Source: Archangium gephyra
GTDB lineage: Bacteria; Myxococcota; Myxococcia; Myxococcales; Myxococcaceae
Assembly (NCBI RefSeq): GCF_001027285.1
Contig: NZ_CP011509.1
Location: 11,370,501 to 11,434,500 of the forward strand
DNA: 64,000 nt
Direction: 5' to 3'
The notes beneath the pieces were generated by a model, which had not been told where the DNA came from, searched no databases, and saw only the letters and a list, made by a program, of their open reading frames with translations. Position 1 is the first letter of the stretch, and each line of letters starts with the position of its first letter. The translations under genes were made by a program, and so were the position numbers. Positions 7,625 through 19,615 of this stretch are shown here, piece by piece.

Positions 7625-9397
7625 TCACTGCACCGAGAAGATCAGGTCGTCGTGGTCGTCGTACCCGCCCGTGGTGCACGAGCCCGCGGTGCCGTTGTAG
7701 CGGAAGTTGGCGCGGATGGCCTGGGTGGCACCGGCCGGCAGCGTGTACGTGGCGGTGATGGTGCGCGCCCCGGAGCCCGCCGGCTTGTACGAGCCGATGA
7801 GCGTCCACACCGGGCTGCTCGCGTTGGCCGCGTAGTACAGGTCCAGCGTGTCCGCCGTGCTGGAGTAGGCCCACACCGTGGCCGTCACCGTCACCTGCTT
7901 GCCGGCCGCCAGGTTCGTCCCGTCGTTGGTGGCCACCTTGAGGCGGTCGTTGGACTCGTCCGAGTGGTAGGTACCGGAGGTGCCATCCACGCACGTGCCG
8001 CCGATGGTGTTGGGGCGGTTCACCTCGGGGCCCAGGCCGCCACGGCCGTTGAGCAGCGTGCCCGAGTCGCAGCCCGCGCCCGACGCCGTGCACCGGGGCG
8101 CCTTGAGCGTCGCGTCGAAGGTGGCCGTGTTGATGGTGCCACCGGGGGTGCCGCTGTCCACCGGCGGAGGCGTGTTGCCCGTCGTCGCGCCCTTGGCCAC
8201 TTCACCCATGAAGGACACCGCCAGCTTGGCGAACTTCACCGAGTTGGCCGCCGTGCCGCCCGTGTACGTCAGCGTGTCGCCCGCGGTGTGGATCTGCGGG
8301 TTGTCCGTGCTCATCGTCGCCTCGAAAGGCATCGTGGCCGGGTAGCCCGCGCTGTTCCACGAGGCGTGGTCCGAGCAGCCGTAGCCGCACGTGATGTTCG
8401 TCCAGGTCAGCCCCGGCTGGTACGTGGAGATGAGGCTGGTGGTGAAGCTGTTGAGCGAGGCGTTGGTGTTGTCCTGCACCATGCCGAAGTCGTAGCTGGA
8501 GCCCTTGTAGTTGGTCATGTCCAGCTGGAGCACGCCCACCACGTTCGTCCCGGCGTTCTTGAACGAGGTGGCGATGGCGTTCGAGCCGTAGAGACCCACC
8601 TCCTCGCCGGCATAGGCCATGAACTTCACGGTGCGCGCCGGCTTGTAGCCATTGGCCACGGCCACCCGGAAGGCCTCGGTGACGGAAGCCACGCCCGAGG
8701 CGTCGTCATCCGCGCCCGGCGCCGCGGCGGTGGAGCCGCTCTGGTTGATGGAGTCCAGGTGGCCGCCGATCACCACCACCTCGTTGGGGTGCGTGGTGCC
8801 CGTGATGGTGGCGATGACGGACTGCTGCAGCCAGGAGTGCGCGAAGAAGGCCACGGAGATGTCCGTGCGCGAGCCCGCGATGGTGGTCCACTGGCTCTTG
8901 AGCCACGTGGCCGCGTCCGCGCCCGACTGCACGTTGTAGCGGCGCGTGGTCCAGTTGGTGGACAGCGAGTTGATGGTGTTGCGGATGTTGAGCTCCTGCA
9001 CGCCGCTCAGCATCGCGTTGACGGACGGGCCGTTGTTGATGTTGTAGCTCACCAGCGACGCCAGGGACTGCGGCGCGGTGGAGCCCTCCACGGCCGCCAG
9101 CGCCTGCTGCTCGGTGTCATGGGCGATGAAGCCCGCGCACCGGTTGAGCTTGTCGTGCATCGCCGCGGCCAGCGTCTCCAGCTGCGACTCGCGCACGCGC
9201 AGCACCGCCACCCCGCCCTTCTCGAGCGCCGGAGCGGGAAGGGCCAGGCCCTTCTGCTGGAACGAGGCGCGCGCGGGCTCCAGCGCGTCCGTCCCGATGG
9301 TGATCCACACCTCCTTCTCCTTCGGGGCGGCCTCCGCGAAAGCGGGGGCGGCACACGCGAGCATCGCGACGACCGTTCCAAACTTCCTGATTGCCAT
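7625..9397 (-). CDS. Secreted M28-family zinc aminopeptidase with C-terminal accessory domain
   Basis: This 590-residue exported peptidase likely releases N-terminal amino acids from peptides outside the cell, fitting myxobacterial predation. A signal peptide (MAIRKFGTVV...AFAEA) and a propeptide of about 120 residues precede the catalytic domain. Co-catalytic zinc ligands match Vibrio-type aminopeptidase: His in GGHLDS (about 211), Asp in GADDDASG (231), Glu-Glu in AGEEVGLYG (264), Asp in QLDMTNYKG (292) and His in GCSDHASW (344). Residues 450-590 form a beta-rich domain with paired cysteines seen on other myxobacterial secreted enzymes. ATG 9397 has GGAGAAG just upstream; longer upstream starts lack a signal peptide. 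Confidence 0.93.
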   Translation of the reverse strand: MAIRKFGTVVAMLACAAPAFAEAAPKEKEVWITIGTDALEPARASFQQKGLALPAPALEKGGVAVLRVRESQLETLAAAMHDKLNRCAGFIAHDTEQQALAAVEGSTAPQSLASLVSYNINNGPSVNAMLSGVQELNIRNTINSLSTNWTTRRYNVQSGADAATWLKSQWTTIAGSRTDISVAFFAHSWLQQSVIATITGTTHPNEVVVIGGHLDSINQSGSTAAAPGADDDASGVASVTEAFRVAVANGYKPARTVKFMAYAGEEVGLYGSNAIATSFKNAGTNVVGVLQLDMTNYKGSSYDFGMVQDNTNASLNSFTTSLISTYQPGLTWTNITCGYGCSDHASWNSAGYPATMPFEATMSTDNPQIHTAGDTLTYTGGTAANSVKFAKLAVSFMGEVAKGATTGNTPPPVDSGTPGGTINTATFDATLKAPRCTASGAGCDSGTLLNGRGGLGPEVNRPNTIGGTCVDGTSGTYHSDESNDRLKVATNDGTNLAAGKQVTVTATVWAYSSTADTLDLYYAANASSPVWTLIGSYKPAGSGARTITATYTLPAGATQAIRANFRYNGTAGSCTTGGYDDHDDLIFSVQ

Positions 9398-9734
9398 ACG
9401 CTTCTCCTGGCGACGGTGCTTCTGGGGGGGGGACTCCGCGAACCGTACCTGCCCGGTTCGCAGGAAAGGCAGACTTATCCGCCAACACGAGAACTTATTG
9501 TACGCCGGGCAGAACAGGAAATAACTTGGAGTGTCGGATTGAAAACGGGCCCCGAGGAGACCTGCGAGGGGATGGCGCCCTGCGGCAATGCTTGCGGGCT
9601 CAACGACTCCAGCCCCGCGGCGGGCCGTGTCCAGGAGGACGGGTGGAGTCCTTCTGGGTTTCCCAGTGTGGTAGCACGCGGCCACCGTCAGGGGGGGATG
9701 GGCCTTCCCCTGCGCCGCGACAAGGGTTTCAAGG
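9398..9734. other. Divergent intergenic region
   Basis: This 337-bp gap lies between the divergent peptidase and SET-domain genes. It should hold both promoters. Part of it is less GC-rich (around 9475-9545, with TTATTG and AAATAAC tracts), as expected for promoter DNA. No confident -35/-10 pair, small gene or RNA was found. Confidence 0.5.
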
Positions 9735-10157
9735 ATGCAGCCAGGAGAGGCACTCTTCGTCCACCCGGGATTGAAGGTCAGACCGTGCGAGTGGGGCTAT
9801 GGCGTCTTCACGGACGTGGACATTGCCGAGGGGACCATCCTGGAGGAGTGCCACTACCTCAAGGTGCCCTTCCGCGCCGTGCGCAACTCCACCCTGTCCG
9901 ACTACGTCTTCAACATCGAGTGGGGTCCGCACGAGGAGGATCGCGGCGGCGAGTGGGTGGCGATCGTGATGGGCTCCGGGATGATCTTCAATCACTCGCA
10001 GGAGCCCAACGTGTCGTACTACCGGGGCTACCAGAAGGGCCACTCGCCCAAGGACGTCTTCACCTTCTACGCCCTGCGCGACATCGAGGCCGGCGAGCAG
10101 CTGTGCATCAGCTATGGGGAGAACTGGTGGAAGACGCGCGGGCAGGACATGCCCTGA
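9735..10157 (+). CDS. Stand-alone SET-domain protein (putative protein lysine methyltransferase)
   Basis: The 140-residue product is essentially a single SET domain, which would transfer a methyl group from S-adenosylmethionine to a lysine. The order of motifs is canonical: GYGVFTDVDIAEGT (residues 21-34), NHSQEPNVSYY near 88-98 (the knot-forming NHS motif), a FYALRDIEAGEQL segment near 112-124, and the closing SYGENWW with the catalytic-site Tyr. There is no pre-SET or post-SET cysteine cluster. AAGGG lies 8 nt before the ATG. The substrate is unknown; bacterial SET proteins are scattered and probably exchanged between lineages. The next gene starts 54 bp later. Confidence 0.85.
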   Translation: MQPGEALFVHPGLKVRPCEWGYGVFTDVDIAEGTILEECHYLKVPFRAVRNSTLSDYVFNIEWGPHEEDRGGEWVAIVMGSGMIFNHSQEPNVSYYRGYQKGHSPKDVFTFYALRDIEAGEQLCISYGENWWKTRGQDMP

Positions 10158-10211
10158 GCCTCGGGGAGCGCGGCTTGTCGCTCCGTCCGGGCCCGTGACA
10201 TAAACCCGGGC

Positions 10212-11873
10212 ATGCGCATTGGTCGTCTTGGACTCCTGGGTCTGGCCACGCTGGTGGCCGCATGCGAAGAGAAGCCTCCCGCCAAACCCGCGACGTACCG
10301 CGTGGGCGGCACGGTCTCCGGGCTCTCCGGCGGCGCCCTCACCCTCCAGCTCAACGGACAGCAGAGCCTCACCCGGAGCTCGGACGGGCCGTTCTCGTTC
10401 GAGACGCCGCTGGAAAACCGGAGCGACTACGCGGTGACGGTGGCCAGCACGCCCGCGGAGCAGGAGTGCTCCGTCGAGGGTGGCACCGGCAAGGTGGCCG
10501 GCGCGGACGTGAGCTCCGTCCAGGTGCGCTGCGGGACGAGGACGTACACGCTCGGAGGAAGCGTGGAGGGCCTGCGCGGGACGCTCGGGCTGAGCCTCGG
10601 AGGCGAGACGCTCCAGGTCACCGCGGCGGGGGGCTTCACCTTCACGACGAAGCTGCCGCGCGGCGGCGCGTACACGGTGGGCGTGGCCACCCAGCCCGAG
10701 GGCCAGCGCTGCACCGTCTCGAACGGCACCGGCACGGTGGCCGGCAACGTGACGAACCTCTCGGTCCGCTGCGTCGACTGGTACACGCTGGACTCCGCCC
10801 AGGCGGCCAGCCTCGTCATCGGCCAGAAGGACCTCACCAGCGGCCTGCCCCACCAGGCGCTCCCCCCCGGCGCGAACACGCTCGATGGCCCCTGGGGCAA
10901 CCCGGTGCTCGCGGGCGGGCGGCTCTACCTCTCGGACCAGAACTCCCACCGCGTCCTCGGCTTCAACGGCGTGCCCGCGGCCAACGATGCCTCCGCCGCC
11001 TTCGTCCTCGGACAGCCGGACTCCACCACCGTGACTGCCGGCAGCGGCGCGGGCAACCTGGACAGACCGACGGGGCTCGCCAGTGATGGAACCCGCTTCG
11101 CGGTGGCGGACTACCGCAACAACCGCGTCCTCCTCTACCCGGCGCTCCCCGCGAGCACCGGGACCGAGCCCACGCGGGTGCTCGGCCAGCCCGCCCTGGA
11201 CACCCGCGACACGGCTTGCAGCCGGGACCACCTGGGCCTCCCGCAGGGCGTGTTCATCGGCCACGGCAAGGTGCTCGTGGCGGACAGCGGCAACAACCGC
11301 GTCCTCGTGTGGAACTCGTTCCCCACCACGAACGCGGCCCCGGCGGAGCTCGTCCTCGGCCAGACGTCGTTCGACTCCTGCGCCTCCCATGACGCCGCCC
11401 CCTCCGCCTCCACCCTCTACAGCCCCACGGGCCTGTGGACGGATGGAACCCGCCTCGCGGTGGTGGATACCGCCAACAGCCGCGTGCTCCTCTGGAACAG
11501 CTTCCCCACCGTGAATGGACAGCCCGCGGACGTCGTCCTCGGCCAGTCCGGCTTCACCTCGCGCACCACGGACACCACCGCCTCCACCCTGCGGATTCCC
11601 ACCTACATCGCCTCCACCGGGCAGCAGCTCTTCGTGGCCGACAGCCAGAACCACCGAGTGCTGGTGTGGAACCAGTGGCCCACCGCGAACGGCGCGCCGG
11701 CGGACATCGTCCTCGGGCAGCCGGACTTCGTCACCGGCGTCGAGGCCTCGCCGCCGACGGCGCCCACCACCGCCAGCGGCCTCAGCCAGCCGGGCGGCGT
11801 CCTCCTGGCGTGGCCCCAGGTGCTGGTGCCCGACAGCGGCAACAACCGCGTCCTCGTCTTCACCAGCCGCTGA
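10212..11873 (+). CDS. NHL/beta-propeller lipoprotein
   Basis: This is a 553-residue lipoprotein with lipobox LVAAC (Cys near 18). Residues 30-190 hold two copies of a beta-sandwich module (GGTVSGLSGGALTLQLNG and GGSVEGLRGTLGLSLGG), each ending in a CTV/CSV...VRC pattern that probably forms a disulfide. From about residue 200 there are five or six propeller blades with the NHL-like motif VADSGNNRVLVWNSFPT and spacers LGQPDF/LGQTSF. It probably acts as a surface binding or scaffolding protein; no catalytic motif is seen. Related multi-copy proteins are frequent in myxobacteria. Confidence 0.85.
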   Translation: MRIGRLGLLGLATLVAACEEKPPAKPATYRVGGTVSGLSGGALTLQLNGQQSLTRSSDGPFSFETPLENRSDYAVTVASTPAEQECSVEGGTGKVAGADVSSVQVRCGTRTYTLGGSVEGLRGTLGLSLGGETLQVTAAGGFTFTTKLPRGGAYTVGVATQPEGQRCTVSNGTGTVAGNVTNLSVRCVDWYTLDSAQAASLVIGQKDLTSGLPHQALPPGANTLDGPWGNPVLAGGRLYLSDQNSHRVLGFNGVPAANDASAAFVLGQPDSTTVTAGSGAGNLDRPTGLASDGTRFAVADYRNNRVLLYPALPASTGTEPTRVLGQPALDTRDTACSRDHLGLPQGVFIGHGKVLVADSGNNRVLVWNSFPTTNAAPAELVLGQTSFDSCASHDAAPSASTLYSPTGLWTDGTRLAVVDTANSRVLLWNSFPTVNGQPADVVLGQSGFTSRTTDTTASTLRIPTYIASTGQQLFVADSQNHRVLVWNQWPTANGAPADIVLGQPDFVTGVEASPPTAPTTASGLSQPGGVLLAWPQVLVPDSGNNRVLVFTSR

Positions 11874-12103
11874 GCCCTACCTGGCCCGTCTGCCCGGCCG
11901 CTCCCCTGTCGGGCAGTCCCACTTTCCGAGGAACCGGTGTTCCTCGGGGTCACGGACTATCCGAATTTCATCCTCCATGTATGATTACGTACAATCACGG
12001 GGAGAAAAGGGGATGACGTTGGAAGCTCCCTGAGCCGGAGCTACTGGCGAAGTCTCCTGGAAGCGCTCCCCGAGCGTGAATGCTTCGTAGGGGACGTCGC
12101 CGG

Positions 12104-15193
<3,090 letters not shown>

Positions 15194-15201
15194 GAACGGT
15201 G

Positions 15202-16500
15202 ATGAACAGGTCCAGGTTCGCGCTCACCCTGTCCGCGGCGCTCCTCGCGCTGTGGACCGTGCCCGCCGAGGCCCAGACGCCCCGCGGCAAGCAGAAGCCC
15301 CCCGCGTCGCGCAAGGCCGGCGCGAAGCTGCCCGGCGCCAGGCTGTCCGGTGCGAAGAAGCCCGGCTCCAAGCTGTCCGGCACGAAGCTGCCCGGCTCCA
15401 AGCTGTCCGGCTCCAAGCTGAAACGCTCCAAGCAGCGGCCCGGTGCCGTGGAGCAGCCCGCCGAGGACACGTCCCTCTCCGGGCTCCCCACCGCGTCCGA
15501 CGCGCCCCTGGAGGCCGCGCCTTCGTCGCCCGACCTGACGCCTCCGTCCCCCACGCAGCAGCAGGCGAGCAGCGCCCCCGAGGTGCTGGGAGATCGGCCC
15601 TGGGCCAAGGGCGTGTCGCCCGAGCAGCAGCAGGCCGCGATGGCGCTCTTCCAGTCGGCCAACTCGCTGCTCAAGGAGTCCGTCTTCGTCCAGGCCGTGG
15701 AGAAGTACCGCAAGGCGCTCGAGGCGTGGCCGCACCCCGCCATCCACTACAACCTGGCGCTGGCGCTGATGAACCTGGACCAGCCCGTGGAAGTGCACGA
15801 GCAGCTGGTGGCCGCGCTGCGCTACGGCCCCGCGCCCCTGGAGAACGAGAAGTACGAGTACGCCCGCAACTACAAGACGCTCATGGAGCGGCAGCTCGCC
15901 CGGGTGGACATCGCCTGTGACACGCCCGGCGCCACCGTGACGCTGGATGGCCAGACGCTCTTCGTGGCCCCCGGGAAGTTCTCGGGGCTGGTGCGTCCCG
16001 GCGCGCACAGCATCGTCGCCACCAAGGAGGGCTTCCTCCCCACCGACCAGAGCCGCACGCTGCTGCCCGGGGAGACGGCGGCCCTCGAGCTGAAGATGTT
16101 CACCTCCGAGGACCTCATCGAGTACCGGCGCAAGTGGGCCGCGTGGATGCCCTGGATGGTGGCGGGCGCGGGCGTGGCCGTGGGCGCCGGCAGTGGCTGG
16201 CTCCACCTCCAGGCCCGCGACAACCTGCGCGCCCTCGATGCCGGCGTCACCCAGTGCGGCGGCTGCTTCCTCACGCCCGCCCTCGACGCCACCCTCACCC
16301 GGGGCAACACCTACCAGGCCCTCGCCATGGGCGGGTACGCCGTCGGCGGCGCCGCGCTCATCACCGGCGTCGTGCTCGTCTACCTCAACCAACCCCAGCC
16401 GTTCCGCATCGATCCCAGCCAGAAGAAGCTGGAGGTCGTGGGTATCGCGCCCCTCGTTGGCGGCGGTACGGGCGGCATCCTCACCACCTTCCGTTTCTGA
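15202..16500 (+). CDS. PEGA-domain protein with TPR-like segment and two membrane helices
   Basis: The product begins with a signal peptide (MNRSRFALTL...AEAQ). A Lys/Pro/Ser/Gly repeat tract with units like KLPGSKLSGS (about 35-75) and a Pro-rich linker follow. Residues 140-230 are TPR-like (FQSANSLLKE, VEKYRKALEAWPHPAIHYNLALAL). Residues 235-300 are a PEGA domain (VDIACDTPGATVTLDGQ...RPGAHSIVATKEGF), and two hydrophobic helices lie near 315-335 and 375-395. PEGA modules usually bind surface structures or cell wall. The upstream kinase stop overlaps an alternative GTG start at 15190, so translation is probably coupled and the two proteins likely work together. Confidence 0.85.
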   Translation: MNRSRFALTLSAALLALWTVPAEAQTPRGKQKPPASRKAGAKLPGARLSGAKKPGSKLSGTKLPGSKLSGSKLKRSKQRPGAVEQPAEDTSLSGLPTASDAPLEAAPSSPDLTPPSPTQQQASSAPEVLGDRPWAKGVSPEQQQAAMALFQSANSLLKESVFVQAVEKYRKALEAWPHPAIHYNLALALMNLDQPVEVHEQLVAALRYGPAPLENEKYEYARNYKTLMERQLARVDIACDTPGATVTLDGQTLFVAPGKFSGLVRPGAHSIVATKEGFLPTDQSRTLLPGETAALELKMFTSEDLIEYRRKWAAWMPWMVAGAGVAVGAGSGWLHLQARDNLRALDAGVTQCGGCFLTPALDATLTRGNTYQALAMGGYAVGGAALITGVVLVYLNQPQPFRIDPSQKKLEVVGIAPLVGGGTGGILTTFRF

Positions 16501-16522
16501 AAGACCCCCGAGAGCCCCCCTT

Positions 16523-19453
16523 ATGAGACGAGAGCAGCCTCTCCAGATGAACGGCCGCGCCGCCGCGCTCGCCCTGGCGCTCCTGGCCCTCCCCCTTCTC
16601 TCCTCCTGCTTCGAGCCCACCAGCGTCCAGTGCCCCTCCGGCCTCTTCTGCCCCACCGGCCAGAAGTGCGCCGCCCGGCAGGACGTGTGCATCAAGACGG
16701 ACTGTGGCGACGGCATCGTCCAGCAGGGCGAGTCCTGTGACGACGGCAACATCGTCGACGGCGATGGCTGTAGCCGCACCTGTACGTCCATTGAAATCTG
16801 CGGCAACCAGATCGTCGACGTGGCCCGCGAGGAGGTCTGCGACGACGGCAACACCCGCGACAAGGACGGGTGCAGCGGCAACTGCAAGTCCAGCGAGCTG
16901 TGCGGCAACGGCATCGTGGACCGGGCCGTGGGCGAGGTCTGCGACGACTTCAACACCCGCTCGGGTGACGGCTGCAGCGCGGACTGTCTGTCCCTGGAGC
17001 TGTGCGGCAACGGCTACACGGACACCGCCAAGAACGAGAAGTGCGACGACGGCAACAACGAGAGCGGTGACGGCTGCAGCTCCGACTGCAAGTCCCAGGA
17101 GAGCTGCGGCAACGGCTACAAGGACACCGTCAAGGGCGAGGTCTGCGACGACGGCAACAACGTCAACGCCGACGGCTGCAGCTCCGACTGCCGCTCCAAC
17201 GAGTCGTGCGGCAACGGCACCAAGGACGTCTCCGTGGGCGAGTTCTGCGACGACGGCAACAACGTGAGCGGCGACGGCTGCAGCTCCGACTGTCTGTCCG
17301 GCGAGGGCTGCGGCAACGGCGTGCGCGACCCGGAGGAGCAGTGCGACGACGCGGGCGAGTCCACCTCCTGCAACGCCAACTGCACGCTGCGCATCTGCGG
17401 CGACGGCATCGTCAACCGCACCGCCGGGGAGCAGTGCGACACCCGGGGCGAGTCCCCCGAGTGCAACGCCAACTGCTCACTGCGCCGGTGTGGGGATGCC
17501 ATCGTGAACTCCAGCGCCGGGGAGAACTGCGACAACGGCACCACCGCCGACTCCACCTCCTGCGACAACGACTGCACCATCCCCTTCTGCGGTGACAGCC
17601 ACGTCAACGGCCCTCGCGGAGAGGTGTGCGACACGGGCGGCAACACCCTGACGTGCAACGCCAACTGCCTGCCGGCCGCCTGCGGCGACAAGTACCTCAA
17701 CACGGCGTCGGGCGAGCAGTGCGACGACGGCCCCAACTCGCCCTACTGCGACAACGACTGCACCCCTCCCCTGTGTGGTGACAGGACGCTCAACACCGCC
17801 GCGGGCGAGAAGTGCGACGACGGCAACACCCTCAACGACGACGACTGCCTCGGCTCCTGCCAGCCCAACATCTGCGGCGATGGCCGGATCAACGTCAACG
17901 GCCCCGCCCGCACCGAGGCCTGCGACGACGGCAACACCTCCACCGAGAGCGAGTGCTCGTACAACACCCGCACCTGCACCTACTGCAACGCCACCTGCTC
18001 CTCGGTGCTCAACCTGACGGGCCGCTACTGCGGTGACGGGGCGAAGAACGACACGAGCGAGAAGTGCGACGACGGCAACAACACCACCGAGACCGAGTGC
18101 ACCTACGGCACCAAGAACTGCTCGGCCTGTGACGCGGCCTGCTCGACGCCCCTCACCCTCTCCGGCCGCTACTGCGGTGACGGGGCGAAGAACGACACGA
18201 GCGAGTCGTGTGACGACGGCAACAACGTCACCGAGTCCGAGTGCAGGTACAACGAGAAGACCTGCACCCTGTGCAACGCGGACTGCTCGGCCCCCATCGA
18301 GCGCACGGGCCGCTACTGCGGTGACGGCACCCGCAACGACGCGAGCGAGGCCTGCGACGACGGCAACAACACCAGCGAGGGCTCCTGTCCCTATGGCCAG
18401 GCGACCTGCGTCGCCTGCAACGCCAACTGCACCTCCGTCCTCAACCTCTCCGGTACCTTCTGCGGTGACGGCATCAAGAACCACCCCAGCGAGGTCTGCG
18501 ACGACGGGGACAGGCTCGACAACACCGAGTGCCCGTATGGCCAGGCGAGCTGCAACATGTGCAACGCCAACTGCACGGACTTCATCCCCCTGACGGGCCG
18601 CTACTGCGGTGACGGCGCGAAGAACGACCCGAGCGAGGCGTGTGACGACGGCAACACGACGAATGAGATTGAGTGCCCGTATGGCCAGGCGAGCTGCAAC
18701 ACGTGCAACTCGACCTGCTCCGCCGTGCGTCCCCTCTCGGGCCGCTACTGCGGTGACGGCCTGAAGAACGACGCGCGCGAGGTGTGCGACGATGGCAACG
18801 TCACCACCGAGACGGAGTGCCCCTACGGCACCACGAGCTGCCTGCGGTGCGACGCGGCGTGCGCCAAGGAGCTGCCGCTCACCGGCCCGTACTGCGGAGA
18901 CAAGCGCGTCACCAACACCGAGGTGTGCGACGACGGCAACACCGATACCTGCGGCAGCTGCAGCCTCTCGTGCAACCGCAACCAGCTCGCCAAGGCCAGC
19001 GGCACCATCACCAACGTCGCGGGCACGCTGCTGCGCGATGGTGACCGGTTCACCATCTCCGACGGCTTCAACCTCACCGCGGTGACGTTCGAGTTCGACA
19101 AGTTCGGCGGCGGTGTCACCAAGGGCAACATCCAGGTCTCCTACAACGACTCGGATTCGGCGGCGCAGATCGCCAACCTGGTCGCCACCGCCATCAACAC
19201 CAAGGTGACGACCGTGGCCTTCGACATCACGGCGGTGGCCAGCGGGCACATCGTGACCGTCACGCACACGCGGCAGGGCTCCTACGGCAACCGGGCCATG
19301 TCCGAGTCCGTCAACGGCACCCTGGACTTCAAGGTCAACGGCATGTCCGGTGGCGGCGGCTATGACTGTCCGTCCGGCACGCGGTGCATGAGCGACGCGG
19401 ACTGCGACCCCAACCTGGTGTGCCTGCCCGACGGCACCTGCGGAGCCCTGTAG
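16523..19453 (+). CDS. Surface lipoprotein with 20 cysteine-rich (DUF4215-type) repeats
   Basis: The 976-residue lipoprotein has lipobox LLSSC (Cys near 29 from this start; ATG 16547 is an alternative). From about 50 to 820 it contains twenty repeats with the core CGDG-x(n)-E-x-CDDGN, the 'Myxococcus cysteine-rich repeat' family. The first six are short with GDGCS-DC spacers; repeats 14-19 are longer and nearly identical ([10 protein letters not shown], then TE-C-Y and a second Cys pair). Residues 820-950 form a cysteine-free beta domain, and the C-terminus has another Cys-rich motif ([13 protein letters not shown]). Acidic DDGN loops may bind Ca2+. It lies 22 bp after the PEGA gene and is probably co-transcribed. 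Confidence 0.9.
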   Translation: MRREQPLQMNGRAAALALALLALPLLSSCFEPTSVQCPSGLFCPTGQKCAARQDVCIKTDCGDGIVQQGESCDDGNIVDGDGCSRTCTSIEICGNQIVDVAREEVCDDGNTRDKDGCSGNCKSSELCGNGIVDRAVGEVCDDFNTRSGDGCSADCLSLELCGNGYTDTAKNEKCDDGNNESGDGCSSDCKSQESCGNGYKDTVKGEVCDDGNNVNADGCSSDCRSNESCGNGTKDVSVGEFCDDGNNVSGDGCSSDCLSGEGCGNGVRDPEEQCDDAGESTSCNANCTLRICGDGIVNRTAGEQCDTRGESPECNANCSLRRCGDAIVNSSAGENCDNGTTADSTSCDNDCTIPFCGDSHVNGPRGEVCDTGGNTLTCNANCLPAACGDKYLNTASGEQCDDGPNSPYCDNDCTPPLCGDRTLNTAAGEKCDDGNTLNDDDCLGSCQPNICGDGRINVNGPARTEACDDGNTSTESECSYNTRTCTYCNATCSSVLNLTGRYCGDGAKNDTSEKCDDGNNTTETECTYGTKNCSACDAACSTPLTLSGRYCGDGAKNDTSESCDDGNNVTESECRYNEKTCTLCNADCSAPIERTGRYCGDGTRNDASEACDDGNNTSEGSCPYGQATCVACNANCTSVLNLSGTFCGDGIKNHPSEVCDDGDRLDNTECPYGQASCNMCNANCTDFIPLTGRYCGDGAKNDPSEACDDGNTTNEIECPYGQASCNTCNSTCSAVRPLSGRYCGDGLKNDAREVCDDGNVTTETECPYGTTSCLRCDAACAKELPLTGPYCGDKRVTNTEVCDDGNTDTCGSCSLSCNRNQLAKASGTITNVAGTLLRDGDRFTISDGFNLTAVTFEFDKFGGGVTKGNIQVSYNDSDSAAQIANLVATAINTKVTTVAFDITAVASGHIVTVTHTRQGSYGNRAMSESVNGTLDFKVNGMSGGGGYDCPSGTRCMSDADCDPNLVCLPDGTCGAL

Positions 19454-19475
19454 GACCGCCGTCCTGGCAGTGAAG

Positions 19476-19530
19476 CCGCCGGCGCGGCCTGGCGCTCGTC
19501 ACCCGAGCGCGCCAGGACGTGGCCGGCGGT
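19476..19530 (+). terminator. Hairpin after the cysteine-rich lipoprotein gene
   Basis: A long imperfect inverted repeat (GCCGCCGG...CCTGGCGCTCG / CGAG-CG-CGCCAGG...CCGGCGG) begins 22 bp after the stop and is followed by TCTCGTTTCCC. It is a plausible plus-strand terminator, although the U-tract is weak. Confidence 0.55.
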
Positions 19531-19550
19531 CTCGTTTCCCGCTCCAAAAA

Positions 19551-19584
19551 GAAGACGCCCGGGGCCGTGGGGCACCCGGGCGTC
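19551..19584 (-). terminator. Rho-independent terminator for the M4 protease gene
   Basis: A perfect 10-bp stem (GACGCCCGGG / CCCGGGCGTC) with an 11-nt loop lies 31 bp past the minus-strand protease stop. On the minus strand it is followed by TTCTTTTTGG, a good U-tract. It separates two convergent genes. Confidence 0.85.
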
Positions 19585-19615
19585 AGGACTTCACTTCACC
19601 AGCTGGCCGCGAGGC

